The position numbers and the translations under genes are program-made. Source: Flavobacteriaceae bacterium (GTDB lineage Bacteria > Bacteroidota > Bacteroidia > Flavobacteriales > Flavobacteriaceae). From it: a stretch of DNA of 21,262 nucleotides. The stretch is from positions 1 to 21,262 of the forward strand of contig JAIEMH010000374.1 in the NCBI GenBank assembly GCA_019752245.1. The letters run 5' to 3'. The notes below the pieces were generated by a model. It worked only from the letters and a program-made list of their open reading frames with translations. It searched no databases and had not been told where the DNA came from. Below, piece after piece: positions 1-7,163 of the stretch (within the stretch, counting starts at the first letter, position 1; each line of letters starts with the position of its first letter).

Positions 1-495
1 AAATAAAGCTTTTTTTTCTAATTAATTGAATGTATTGTTATTACTATTGATTTTCAAAATGCTATATCGAAATATGGCTATATTTTTTTCGTAAATTTTT
101 TTTAATAGGTTTTTAAAATATAAATGATTGTTAATAACCTTTACTTTTTTTTTGTTTGTCAATAGTAGGATGTTTTTTTGCAAATAATGTTTTTTTCTAA
201 AGAATCTTCCTATTTAAATTTATTATATAATTTTAAATTAACTTTTACCATTTTTGTTTTTAAATAACTAAAAATCAAAAATATAACTCAAATTAATTTA
301 TTTGAATATTGCTATGTATAAATTAAGATTATCAAACATCAATTTATTTAGAAATTTTGCAAATATGTAAGAAAAAACAACATTTATATTGTGGTTCATC
401 GAGAAAATTTTACTTTAAACTAAAAAGGTTTAATTGTTTAAAAAACCTAATTGTAAATTAAAGAGTTATCCGTTAAAACCTTTACTTTAGTAACG

Positions 496-518
496 TTGTA
501 AAAGTGTAATTTTTACAA
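496..518. promoter_or_regulatory. Inverted repeat, possible operator
   Basis: TTGTAAAA at 496-503 is exactly mirrored by TTTTACAA at 511-518, with a 7-nt spacer. It lies immediately upstream of the presumed -33 element of the LytTR regulator gene, where a dimeric regulator could bind. The surrounding sequence is so AT-rich that chance is a real alternative. Confidence 0.3.
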
Positions 519-521
519 TTT

Positions 522-555
522 TTGAATAAAAATAGTCCCAAACTATCTATATTTT
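522..555 (+). promoter_or_regulatory. Candidate Bacteroidota promoter of the LytTR gene
   Basis: TTG at 522-524 could be the -33 element and TATATTTT at 548-555 matches the -7 consensus TAnnTTTG at 7 of 8 positions, with 23 nt between them. That is the long end of the usual spacing. A start near 560 would leave a leader of about 55 nt before the TTG start codon at 615. Confidence 0.35.
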
Positions 556-614
556 TTAACCTTGAGTTTGTGTGAGCTCAACAATCTAATGCTTTACCCC
601 AAAAAGTAAGGCAA

Positions 615-1619
615 TTGAAGAATTTTACATTTGTAATCATTGATGACAACCAAAAAAACAGGTTGAAGACTAAAGCTACGGCCGAAAGTTTTCCAAACCT
701 GAAATTTTTGGCGATGGCTGATAATTATGATGACGGATTAGATGTTGTTCTAGAATACAATCCAGATGTTATTTTTCTTGAAATTGATCCTTTAGATAAA
801 GAGTCTAAGCTATCATTGACTTTTATTAATGAATTACACCGCTATTTATCAATTATTCCTAAAATTTTTGTTACTACAACCACCGATGCTCTTTGTCTAG
901 ATGCTTTAAAATATGGGGTTTTCGACTATTTTATAAATCCAGTTGAGACAAAAGAGTTGCGTAAAACGGTATTTCGATTAGATAAAGAAGTTAATACTTT
1001 AAACACTATTGTAGCTGCGTCACAAACCGTTAATTCTACTGCAGAAAGCTTTTCTGAAAATGAATCTACAGTTGAAGCATTTGTTAGCAAGCCAATTATT
1101 GAATTAATTTCAATAGAATCAGAGGAACTAACAAATGCAAAAGTTCTAGAAATTGAAAACCAACCAGAACTTACCAAAACAGAAACCATTCAAGAAATTG
1201 ACGAGCCAATAAACAAAAACTCAGATAATAAATCGGTTACTTTTTTGCAAACAGAAAATACAAAGGAAAAGCCATTAATAATATGTGTAAAGTCTTACGG
1301 TGATTATCGTTATATAGATGCCAATGATATTTGTTATTTACAAGCAGATAATAATTCTACCGATATTCATTTAAATACAGGCGAAATGATTACGGCTTTT
1401 AAGACCTTAAAACATTTTGAAGGCGTATTAGTTTATCCATTTGTGAGAATACACAACAGTTATATTGTAAACACCGAATTTGTTTCTAGAATTCATACAG
1501 GTAATGCAGTTTGTCATATTAAGAATACAACCACCAAACTTCCGTTTTCTAAGTCTTATAAAGAAAATATAGATGCAATCATCACTACAATTGCATCAGG
1601 AAATTACTTAGAGATATAG
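615..1619 (+). CDS. LytTR-family response regulator with degenerate receiver domain
   Basis: A 334-residue DNA-binding regulator, probably cytoplasmic. Residues 1-125 have the shape of a CheY-like receiver, with the acidic pair D10-D11 and a beta-4 threonine near T87-T89. The phosphoacceptor position in the FLEID motif is Glu56 instead of Asp, and the conserved Lys before the DYxxKP proline is Asn108. Residues 130-215 form a Glu/Ser/Thr-rich linker, and 220-330 are a LytTR DNA-binding domain (motifs YLQADNN and FVRIHNSYIVN). The start is TTG: the first upstream in-frame codon of note is a stop (573-575), with no ATG between. In the family, LytTR proteins usually pair with a histidine kinase and bind direct repeats about two helical turns apart. 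The residue changes suggest it is not switched by ordinary aspartate phosphorylation. It lies upstream of a secreted repeat peptide and a two-component pair on the same strand. Confidence 0.88.
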   Translation: MKNFTFVIIDDNQKNRLKTKATAESFPNLKFLAMADNYDDGLDVVLEYNPDVIFLEIDPLDKESKLSLTFINELHRYLSIIPKIFVTTTTDALCLDALKYGVFDYFINPVETKELRKTVFRLDKEVNTLNTIVAASQTVNSTAESFSENESTVEAFVSKPIIELISIESEELTNAKVLEIENQPELTKTETIQEIDEPINKNSDNKSVTFLQTENTKEKPLIICVKSYGDYRYIDANDICYLQADNNSTDIHLNTGEMITAFKTLKHFEGVLVYPFVRIHNSYIVNTEFVSRIHTGNAVCHIKNTTTKLPFSKSYKENIDAIITTIASGNYLEI

Positions 1620-1696
1620 CTTCTCAATTTTCTAATTATTGCTTTAAATTATCGTTCAGCTTTTATTTATCATTAATAGATTAACGGCAAATTTTT

Positions 1697-1710
1697 AGGT
1701 TTAAAAACCT
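1697..1710 (+). terminator. Weak hairpin after the LytTR gene
   Basis: AGGTT and AACCT flank a 4-nt loop and are followed by GTTTAATTT, a poor U-tract. It could be a weak terminator for the regulator gene. No stronger one is visible before the next gene. Confidence 0.25.
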
Positions 1711-1789
1711 GTTTAATTTATAATATATTAATTATCAATAAGTTATGTATTTATAATTTATTAAAAATAAGCTATTTTTTAAATAATGT

Positions 1790-1838
1790 CATTCACCCAG
1801 ATTTGGTATCCATTCACTATCAAACGACATCATTCTAC
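1790..1838. promoter_or_regulatory. Three helically phased CATTC repeats
   Basis: CATTCAC at 1790, CATTCAC at 1811 and CATTCTAC at 1831 lie 21 and 20 bp apart, about two helical turns. LytTR-domain proteins such as AgrA bind direct repeats with a start-to-start distance near 21 bp, and a LytTR gene lies just upstream. The block sits about 25 bp upstream of the presumed promoter of the repeat-peptide gene, where an activator could act. The repeat does not match the published LytTR consensus closely, so the link is inferred from spacing and position. Confidence 0.4.
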
Positions 1839-1862
1839 ATTATACACACGAAAACGTATTTA

Positions 1863-1889
1863 TTGATTGTGATTGCTGTAGTAGTTTTA
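1863..1889 (+). promoter_or_regulatory. Candidate promoter of the repeat-peptide gene
   Basis: TAGTTTTA at 1882-1889 matches TAnnTTTG at 7 of 8 positions. TTG at 1863-1865 lies 16 nt upstream, slightly short for a -33 element. The predicted transcript would have a leader of about 80 nt, in which AAAGCC (1898-1903) can pair with GGCTTT (1925-1930). Confidence 0.3.
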
Positions 1890-1975
1890 CGACGTCAAAA
1901 GCCCCAAACAAGTTTTAAACGACTGGCTTTAACAAAAGTAAAAAAGTCTAACAAAAACTATAAAAATTATTTATC

Positions 1976-2200
1976 ATGAAAAAATCATTAGTAATATTCG
2001 GATTATTCTCTTTAATGTTGGTTTTAACTTCATTCACATCTTCAAATGAAATTGGAGGAAGAAGTTCAGATGGTGGTTTAATTTCTGAAATTGGAGGAAG
2101 AAGTTCAGATGGAGGTTTAATTTCTGAAATTGGAGGAAGAAGTTCAGATGGAGGTTTAATTTCTGAAATTGGAGGAAGAAGCTCAGACGGAGGTTTGTAA
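1976..2200 (+). CDS. Secreted peptide with four tandem 13-residue repeats
   Basis: A 74-residue protein of no family I recognise. Residues 1 to about 22 are a Sec-type signal peptide: two lysines, a hydrophobic stretch, and small residues TSFTSS before the likely cut. From E25 to the end it is three copies of EIGGRSSDGGLIS followed by a fourth that stops after EIGGRSSDGGL. There is no cysteine, no membrane segment after the signal, and each repeat carries one Arg, one Glu and one Asp. All base differences among the four units are synonymous, which argues that the peptide is under selection. It has its own terminator and lies between a LytTR regulator and a histidine kinase/response regulator pair. 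It could be a multi-copy signalling propeptide, a small envelope or matrix protein, or a toxin-like peptide. The sequence does not decide between these. Confidence 0.75.
   Translation: MKKSLVIFGLFSLMLVLTSFTSSNEIGGRSSDGGLISEIGGRSSDGGLISEIGGRSSDGGLISEIGGRSSDGGL
2048..2197 (+). repeat. 39-bp tandem repeat, 3.85 copies
   Basis: Units run 2048-2086, 2087-2125, 2126-2164 and 2165-2197 (the last truncated by the stop codon). Units 2 and 3 are identical. Unit 1 has GGT for GGA, and unit 4 has AGC for AGT, GAC for GAT and TTG for TTA, all silent. The array is in phase with the codons of the secreted peptide. It has no spacers, so it is not a CRISPR array. Confidence 0.95.
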
Positions 2201-2223
2201 TTAATATATCAATATAATATTTT

Positions 2224-2257
2224 AAAAAACTATCATTTATAATGATAGTTTTTTTTT
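2224..2257 (+). terminator. Rho-independent terminator of the repeat-peptide gene
   Basis: A 14-bp stem (2224-2237 with 2241-2254, core AACTATCATT) closes a 3-nt loop and runs into a T tract to 2257. It separates the peptide transcript from the histidine kinase gene that follows. Confidence 0.85.
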
Positions 2258-2272
2258 GTTGTATAAGTTTAG

Positions 2273-2280
2273 TATTTTTG
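2273..2280 (+). promoter_or_regulatory. -7 element of the histidine kinase operon
   Basis: TATTTTTG is a full match to TAnnTTTG. TTG triplets upstream lie only 11-14 nt away, so the -33 element is unclear. The predicted start near 2285 leaves about 15 nt before the chosen TTG codon at 2301. Confidence 0.5.
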
Positions 2281-2300
2281 TTAAAATTCAAATAACGAAA

Positions 2301-4340
2301 TTGAATAAATTATACGTCATATTTATTTTAATTTTATTTTTATCATGCGATAGAAGTAAAAGACATCAAATTAACGAATCTGTTAAATCAGATAGTATTT
2401 CTTACTATTTCAAGTTATTTAAAGCAAATGATGTTTCAGCTAATCAAAGAAAAGATCATTTAGATAAGATATTTACTTTAATAAAGGAAAGTAATAATTC
2501 TTATGAAAATAGAGAAAACTTAACAAATGTTGCTTTAGAATATTATAAAATTAATAATCTTAACAAGTTGAAGTTGACTTCTTTACTTTTGTTGAGAAAC
2601 TCAATTAAAAGCAATGATACATTGCATCTGGCAAAAGCATACAGATATTTAGGAGGTTATTATAAGTATAATCAAATTTTAGATAGTTCTTTTTACTATT
2701 ATTTTAATGCAGAAAAAATATATTTTAAATTAAATGATAAGCTAGGTTATGCTAATATGCTTTTTAACAAAGGAATAGTTCAATATGGAATAAATGACTA
2801 TTTTGGCGCAGAATTATCTTTATCAAAGGCCTATTATATATTTAGAGATTCAAATGAAAAAGATAAGCTGTATGGAACTTTAAACCAACTTGGGTTAGTT
2901 TACAACGAATTAAAAGAGTATGATAGAGCAGCAGATTATCATAACAAAGCACTTGCTACTGTTAGAGAATTTAATTTGCAAAGTAAAGAACATCAGGAAG
3001 CAGTTTGTTATAATAATTTGGGATACCTCTATATTAAACAAAAAGATTTTAAAAAAGCTTGCATAAATTTTGAATTAGCATTAAACGACAAAACAATTGT
3101 TGATGATGATCCCGAATTGTATTCTAGTTTAATAGATAATTTAGCGTATTGTCGAATGAGAATTAACGACAATAGAGATTTACCAAAATTGTTTTTCGAC
3201 GCATTAGAAGTTAGAAGAAAAATTGATAATAATACCGTTGTTGTAGGAAGTTATATTCACTTATCTGAATATTATTATAAAAATAAAGCCTTTGCTTCTG
3301 CAATAAAATATTCTAATGAGGCATTGAGGATTGCCAAAGAATCAAAGATTCCGGTAAATATTGTTTTAGCTTTAAAACAAGCGTCAGTTGTTGATAGTAA
3401 AAATGCCGTAAAGCTTTCAGAAGACTATGTAAGAATAAGTGATAGTCTTCAATTAGCTGAAAGAAACTCCAAAGATCGATTTAAACGTCTGGAATTAGAA
3501 ACCGATGAAATTAAAAAAGAAAATAATGTTCTAGAAGAGAAGAACAGAAGTATTCTTAATTATTTCATGGGAACTATGATTATTGGTGGATTTCTCTTTT
3601 TTATGAGAGCACAACGAGCTAGAGGTCGAGAACTTATTTTAAGACAAGCGCAACAAAAAGCTAATGAAGATATTTATAAACTCATTATATCGCAACAAAG
3701 TAAACTCGACGAGGGAAAAGTTATGGAAAAAACCAGAATTGCCAAAGAACTTCATGATGGCATTTTGGGAAGAATGTTTGGACTAAGATTAAATTTAGAC
3801 GGATTGAACCGACGAACAGATGAAGAGGCAGTTCAAGAACGACTAAGATGTTTAGACGAATTAAAAACAATAGAACAAGATCTTAGAGAAATCTCTCATG
3901 AGCTGAGTAGAGAAAAATATGTTTTAATTAACAACTATTTGGCAATTGTAAATAACCTTTTAGAAGAACAAGCCAAAATAAATAAAGCTACTTTATCAAC
4001 TATGATAGGTGAAAATATTGATTGGGACTTATTAACCAATACTACTAAAATCAATTTATATCGTATTCTTCAAGAGAGTTTGCAAAATGCAAATAAGTAT
4101 GCTAAAGCTTCTTTAATAAAAATTGATTTCAAAAAAGACAAAAAAGGGAATTTAATTCTTAATATTGTAGACGACGGAATAGGATTTGAAGTTGACAAGA
4201 AAAGTAAAGGTATTGGTCTAAAAAATATCGTTGATAGAACACATGAAAGCAAAGGAATAATAGAAATTAAATCATCAACCAATAAAGGAACTAGAATTAC
4301 AGTTACCGTTCCGTTAGAACATAAATCAATAAAAGTATAA
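2301..4340 (+). CDS. TPR-containing sensor histidine kinase, lipoprotein-anchored
   Basis: A 679-residue sensor kinase. I chose TTG at 2301 because it gives a clean lipoprotein signal ending in FLSC, with Cys16. An earlier in-frame TTG at 2256 lies inside the preceding terminator's T tract. Residues about 30-380 are helical repeats of TPR type (for example the NQLGLVY and YNNLGYLY motifs). About 385-417 is charged and likely coiled coil, and 418-437 is a membrane segment. The HisKA_3 dimerisation domain has the phosphoacceptor His485 in AKELHDG. The HATPase_c domain follows with the N box near 591-599, DDGIGFE at 624-630 and GIGLKNI after it. The TPR part should therefore face the periplasm and the kinase the cytoplasm. 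The response regulator starts 5 nt after its stop, so they are a pair. Ligand unknown. The secreted repeat peptide upstream is a candidate by position only. Confidence 0.88.
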   Translation: MNKLYVIFILILFLSCDRSKRHQINESVKSDSISYYFKLFKANDVSANQRKDHLDKIFTLIKESNNSYENRENLTNVALEYYKINNLNKLKLTSLLLLRNSIKSNDTLHLAKAYRYLGGYYKYNQILDSSFYYYFNAEKIYFKLNDKLGYANMLFNKGIVQYGINDYFGAELSLSKAYYIFRDSNEKDKLYGTLNQLGLVYNELKEYDRAADYHNKALATVREFNLQSKEHQEAVCYNNLGYLYIKQKDFKKACINFELALNDKTIVDDDPELYSSLIDNLAYCRMRINDNRDLPKLFFDALEVRRKIDNNTVVVGSYIHLSEYYYKNKAFASAIKYSNEALRIAKESKIPVNIVLALKQASVVDSKNAVKLSEDYVRISDSLQLAERNSKDRFKRLELETDEIKKENNVLEEKNRSILNYFMGTMIIGGFLFFMRAQRARGRELILRQAQQKANEDIYKLIISQQSKLDEGKVMEKTRIAKELHDGILGRMFGLRLNLDGLNRRTDEEAVQERLRCLDELKTIEQDLREISHELSREKYVLINNYLAIVNNLLEEQAKINKATLSTMIGENIDWDLLTNTTKINLYRILQESLQNANKYAKASLIKIDFKKDKKGNLILNIVDDGIGFEVDKKSKGIGLKNIVDRTHESKGIIEIKSSTNKGTRITVTVPLEHKSIKV

Positions 4341-4345
4341 TAACA

Positions 4346-5017
4346 ATGATGCCCCAAAACATTAATGTATTAATAGTAGATGACCATCCTTTTATCATTC
4401 AAGGATATAAAAATGTTATCAAATTATTTCCAGACAAAAAAATAGAATTTACTTTCTTTGAAGCCGTAGATTGTAAGACAGGTTATGAAGCAGTAATAAA
4501 TCCAGAAGTAAAGTATGATATAGCATTTCTTGATGTGAGCATGCCGTGTTATGATGAAAAAAACATCCAAACTGGTGAGGATATTGCAAAACTTATAATG
4601 AGTGAAATGCCCGATTGTAAAATTGCATTACTAACAATGCATTCCGAAAGTTTAAAGGTTCAATCTATAATTGACGAAATCGATCCGCTTGGTTTAATTA
4701 TTAAAAATGATTTAACTTTTGAAAGTATGATTTTGGCTTTGGGCACTATTATTAAAGGCGAAAAATATTATAGCGATTCGGTTATTAAATTTTTGAACAA
4801 CCAACAAAAAGAAAAAGTCTATGTTGATGTAATTGATAGACAGATATTACATTACCTTAATAAAGGAATAAATTATGATGATATTCCGTTGTATATTTCA
4901 ATTTCATCTAGTTCGGTAAAAACAAGAAAAGAAAATATAAAAGCCCTTTTAGGAATATCAGGTTGCGAAGATGAAGAACTTGTTGCAGTGGCAAAAGACA
5001 GAGGCATGTTACTATAA
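4346..5017 (+). CDS. NarL/FixJ-type response regulator
   Basis: A 223-residue response regulator, cognate to the kinase just upstream by adjacency (5-nt gap) and by type, since HisKA_3 kinases usually pair with NarL-like regulators. The receiver is complete: D12-D13, phosphoacceptor D63 in FLDVSMP, T97 and K120. Residues about 160-210 form a LuxR-type helix-turn-helix, somewhat divergent (LNKGINYDDIPLYISISSSSV). Two ATG codons stand in a row at 4346 and 4349, and either could be the start. Its targets are not visible. The preceding peptide gene and LytTR gene are candidates because of location. Confidence 0.9.
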   Translation: MMPQNINVLIVDDHPFIIQGYKNVIKLFPDKKIEFTFFEAVDCKTGYEAVINPEVKYDIAFLDVSMPCYDEKNIQTGEDIAKLIMSEMPDCKIALLTMHSESLKVQSIIDEIDPLGLIIKNDLTFESMILALGTIIKGEKYYSDSVIKFLNNQQKEKVYVDVIDRQILHYLNKGINYDDIPLYISISSSSVKTRKENIKALLGISGCEDEELVAVAKDRGMLL

Positions 5018-5024
5018 AAAAAAT

Positions 5025-5057
5025 AAAAGCGATACCAAATCAAGTATCGCTTTTTTT
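5025..5057. terminator. Bidirectional terminator between regulator and thiL
   Basis: AAAAGCGATAC (5025-5035) pairs with GTATCGCTTTT (5044-5054) around an 8-nt loop. T tracts follow on both strands, so it can serve the convergent response regulator and thiL genes. Confidence 0.88.
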
Positions 5058-5062
5058 ATGTT

Positions 5063-6109
5063 TTATTCTTCCAAAGCATTCCAACCACGAGCTTTTAAAG
5101 GAATTTTAGTATCGGCTCTAGTTATCAAATGCGTTCCTTCACTTTCTTGAACCATATGTCCGATTACGGTGAAATTTGGATTTGCTTTAATTTTATCAAA
5201 ATCTTCCATGGCAATGGTAAACAATAATTCGTAATCTTCACCACCATTTATGGCAACGGTTGTCGAATCAATATTGAATTCCTCACAAACATTGATAAAC
5301 TGTGGATCAACCGGAATTTTCTCTTCATATAAATTACAACCAACTTTACTTTGCTTACAAATATGAATAATTTCAGACGATAATCCATCCGAAATATCAA
5401 TCATTGAACTTGGTTTTACTTCTAATTTTGATAACAATTCTTTAATATCGTGACGTGCTTCTGGACGTAATTGTCTTTCTATCAAATAAGTATAAGCATC
5501 CAAATCGGGTTGATTGTTTGGGTTTACCTGAAACACTTGCTTTTCACGTTCCAAAACTTGTAATCCCATGTAAGCCGAGCCTAAATCGCCAGAAACTACC
5601 AACAAATCGCCTTCTTTTGCACCACTTCTGTACACAATTTCGTCTTCATTGGCTTCACCAATTGCTGTGATTGAGATAATCAAACCTTTTTGTGATGAGG
5701 TTGTATCGCCGCCAATAACATCAACATTGTAAAATTTAGAGGCTAATGTAATTCCGTCAAATAATTCTTCCAAAGCTTCCAACGGAAAACGATTAGAAAC
5801 TGCAACCGAAACCGTAATTTGAGTTGCTTTGGCGTTCATCGCACAAATATCAGAAACATTTACAACTACAGCTTTGTAACCCAAGTGGCGCAAAGGCATA
5901 TAAGCCAAATCAAAATGTACACCTTCAATCAATAAATCGGTAGAAACAACTACTTTTTTGTCTTTAAAATCTAAAACAGCAGCATCGTCGCCAATACTTT
6001 TTATGGTTGAGGTATTTTTTACATCAAAATTTTTTGTCAAATGGTCTATCAATCCAAATTCGCCCAATTGCGAAAGTGATGTTCGTTGCGGATTTTTATC
6101 TTCTATCAT
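5063..6109 (-). CDS. thiL: Thiamine-monophosphate kinase
   Basis: ThiL phosphorylates thiamine monophosphate with ATP to give thiamine diphosphate, the active cofactor, in the cytoplasm. The 348-residue length and the motifs fit the AIR synthase-like ThiL family: GDDAAVL at 40-46, STDLLIEGVHF at 56-66, GGDTTSS at 133-139, DISDGLSSE at 238-246 and NGGEDYELL at 288-296. The start ATG lies only 5 nt from the G of a perfect -7 element, so the transcript is probably leaderless. It is monocistronic here, with its own bidirectional terminator and no other thiamine gene in view. Confidence 0.95.
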   Translation of the reverse strand: MIEDKNPQRTSLSQLGEFGLIDHLTKNFDVKNTSTIKSIGDDAAVLDFKDKKVVVSTDLLIEGVHFDLAYMPLRHLGYKAVVVNVSDICAMNAKATQITVSVAVSNRFPLEALEELFDGITLASKFYNVDVIGGDTTSSQKGLIISITAIGEANEDEIVYRSGAKEGDLLVVSGDLGSAYMGLQVLEREKQVFQVNPNNQPDLDAYTYLIERQLRPEARHDIKELLSKLEVKPSSMIDISDGLSSEIIHICKQSKVGCNLYEEKIPVDPQFINVCEEFNIDSTTVAINGGEDYELLFTIAMEDFDKIKANPNFTVIGHMVQESEGTHLITRADTKIPLKARGWNALEE

Positions 6110-6113
6110 GTCG

Positions 6114-6147
6114 CAAAGGTACGAAGGTTTTTTGTTTGAGACAAAAA
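6114..6147 (-). promoter_or_regulatory. thiL promoter, predicted leaderless
   Basis: Read on the minus strand, TACCTTTG (6121 to 6114) is a perfect -7 element and TTTTTG (6147 to 6142) a -33 element, with 20 nt between. The ATG begins at 6109, so transcription should start on or next to it. Confidence 0.65.
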
Positions 6148-6216
6148 CGATAATATAGCTAAGGTTTGACCTTAAATATTTATGGTTTCAACATTTTAAA
6201 TAGAATTTCTTTTTAC

Positions 6217-6224
6217 TACTTTTA
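6217..6224 (+). promoter_or_regulatory. Candidate -7 element of the ABC exporter operon
   Basis: TACTTTTA matches TAnnTTTG at 7 of 8 positions, about 63 nt before the ATPase start. No TTG is at a suitable distance upstream, so support is modest. Confidence 0.3.
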
Positions 6225-6286
6225 GAAAATATATTGTAACAAACACCAAAAAAAGACACCAATAGAAATAACTAAACCAATAAATT

Positions 6287-7162
6287 ATGAAGCTAAAAAT
6301 AAATAACCTAAATAAAACTTATGGCAATGGCGTAAAAGCATTAGACAATTTAAACCTTGAAATTGGGTCTGGAATGTTTGGACTTCTTGGTCCTAATGGT
6401 GCTGGAAAATCGAGTTTGATGCGAACTATTGCAACTTTACAAAAACCAGATTCGGGATCAATAGAGTTTGATGGAATTAATGTTCTTGAAAATCAAATGG
6501 ATTTGAGAAAGGTTTTGGGTTATTTACCACAGGAATTTGGCGTTTACCCTAACATGTCGGCAGAAAATCTATTGGATTATTTTGCTAGATTAAAAGGTAT
6601 TTCATCTAAAAAAGATAGAAGTGCAATTGTAAAACAAGTTCTTGAAGTGACCAATCTTTACGATGTTAGAATGAAAAACGTAAATGGTTATTCTGGCGGA
6701 ATGAAACAGCGTTTTGGAATTGCTCAATTACTTTTAAATAATCCAAAATTAATTATTGTTGACGAACCAACTGCAGGTTTAGATCCAGCAGAAAGACATC
6801 GTTTCTTAAATGTGTTGCGTGAAATAGGAACCAATCATACAGTCATTTTTTCGACTCATATTGTAGATGATGTGAAAGAGTTATGCAACGAAATGGCAAT
6901 CTTAAATGGCGGAAAAATTCTAAATCAAAGCACGCCAAAAGCTGCAACTGATGCACTAGTTGGGCAAATATGGACTAAAATTATTGAGAGAGATTTATTA
7001 GAACAAAACGAAAAAGAATTCAACATAATTTCTTCAAATTATAATCAAGACAATACCTTAAATGTTAGGGTTTATAGTAAAGAACAACCCAACGAAAGTT
7101 TTGTATTAGCGCAGCCACAGCTAGAAGATGTTTATTTTGTTGCACTTAAAAACGATCAATAA
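6287..7162 (+). CDS. ABC transporter ATP-binding protein
   Basis: A 291-residue ATPase of the ABC-2 exporter type that powers the membrane protein encoded right after it. Walker A GPNGAGKS is at 35-42, the Q-loop Gln at 82, the signature YSGGMKQ at 135-141, Walker B LIIVDEP at 155-161, the D-loop GLDP follows, and the switch His is 191 in STHIVDD. Residues after about 215 are a variable C-terminal extension common to exporters. The permease/peptidase start codon is 1 nt past its stop, so the two are translated from one mRNA. The substrate is unknown. Confidence 0.93.
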   Translation: MKLKINNLNKTYGNGVKALDNLNLEIGSGMFGLLGPNGAGKSSLMRTIATLQKPDSGSIEFDGINVLENQMDLRKVLGYLPQEFGVYPNMSAENLLDYFARLKGISSKKDRSAIVKQVLEVTNLYDVRMKNVNGYSGGMKQRFGIAQLLLNNPKLIIVDEPTAGLDPAERHRFLNVLREIGTNHTVIFSTHIVDDVKELCNEMAILNGGKILNQSTPKAATDALVGQIWTKIIERDLLEQNEKEFNIISSNYNQDNTLNVRVYSKEQPNESFVLAQPQLEDVYFVALKNDQ

Positions 7163-7163
7163 T

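Larger units (their letters stand above)
1..614. other. AT-rich gene-free leader
   Basis: This stretch is very AT-rich and I see no credible coding frame on either strand. It has long T and A tracts. Near its right end there is an 8-bp inverted repeat (496-503 and 511-518) and a possible promoter at 522-555, both described separately. The end of whatever gene lies to the left is outside the window. I see no tRNA, rRNA or mobile-element end in it. Confidence 0.6.

Noticed and set aside
2048..2197. CRISPR-like direct repeats
   Set aside because: The 39-bp units are joined without spacers, are in phase with codons, and no cas gene is present.
2034..2291. Open frame of 85 codons on the minus strand across the tandem repeat
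   Set aside because: Its repeats are only the complement of the plus-strand array, it has no promoter or signal, and the plus-strand frame has a signal peptide and silent variation.
2256..2300. Longer start for the histidine kinase
   Set aside because: The codon (TTG) is in the T tract of the preceding terminator and upstream of the -7 element. The start at 2301 gives a proper lipoprotein signal.
6110..6286. TPP riboswitch upstream of thiL
   Set aside because: The promoter abuts the ATG, leaving no leader, and no conserved TPP riboswitch core was seen.
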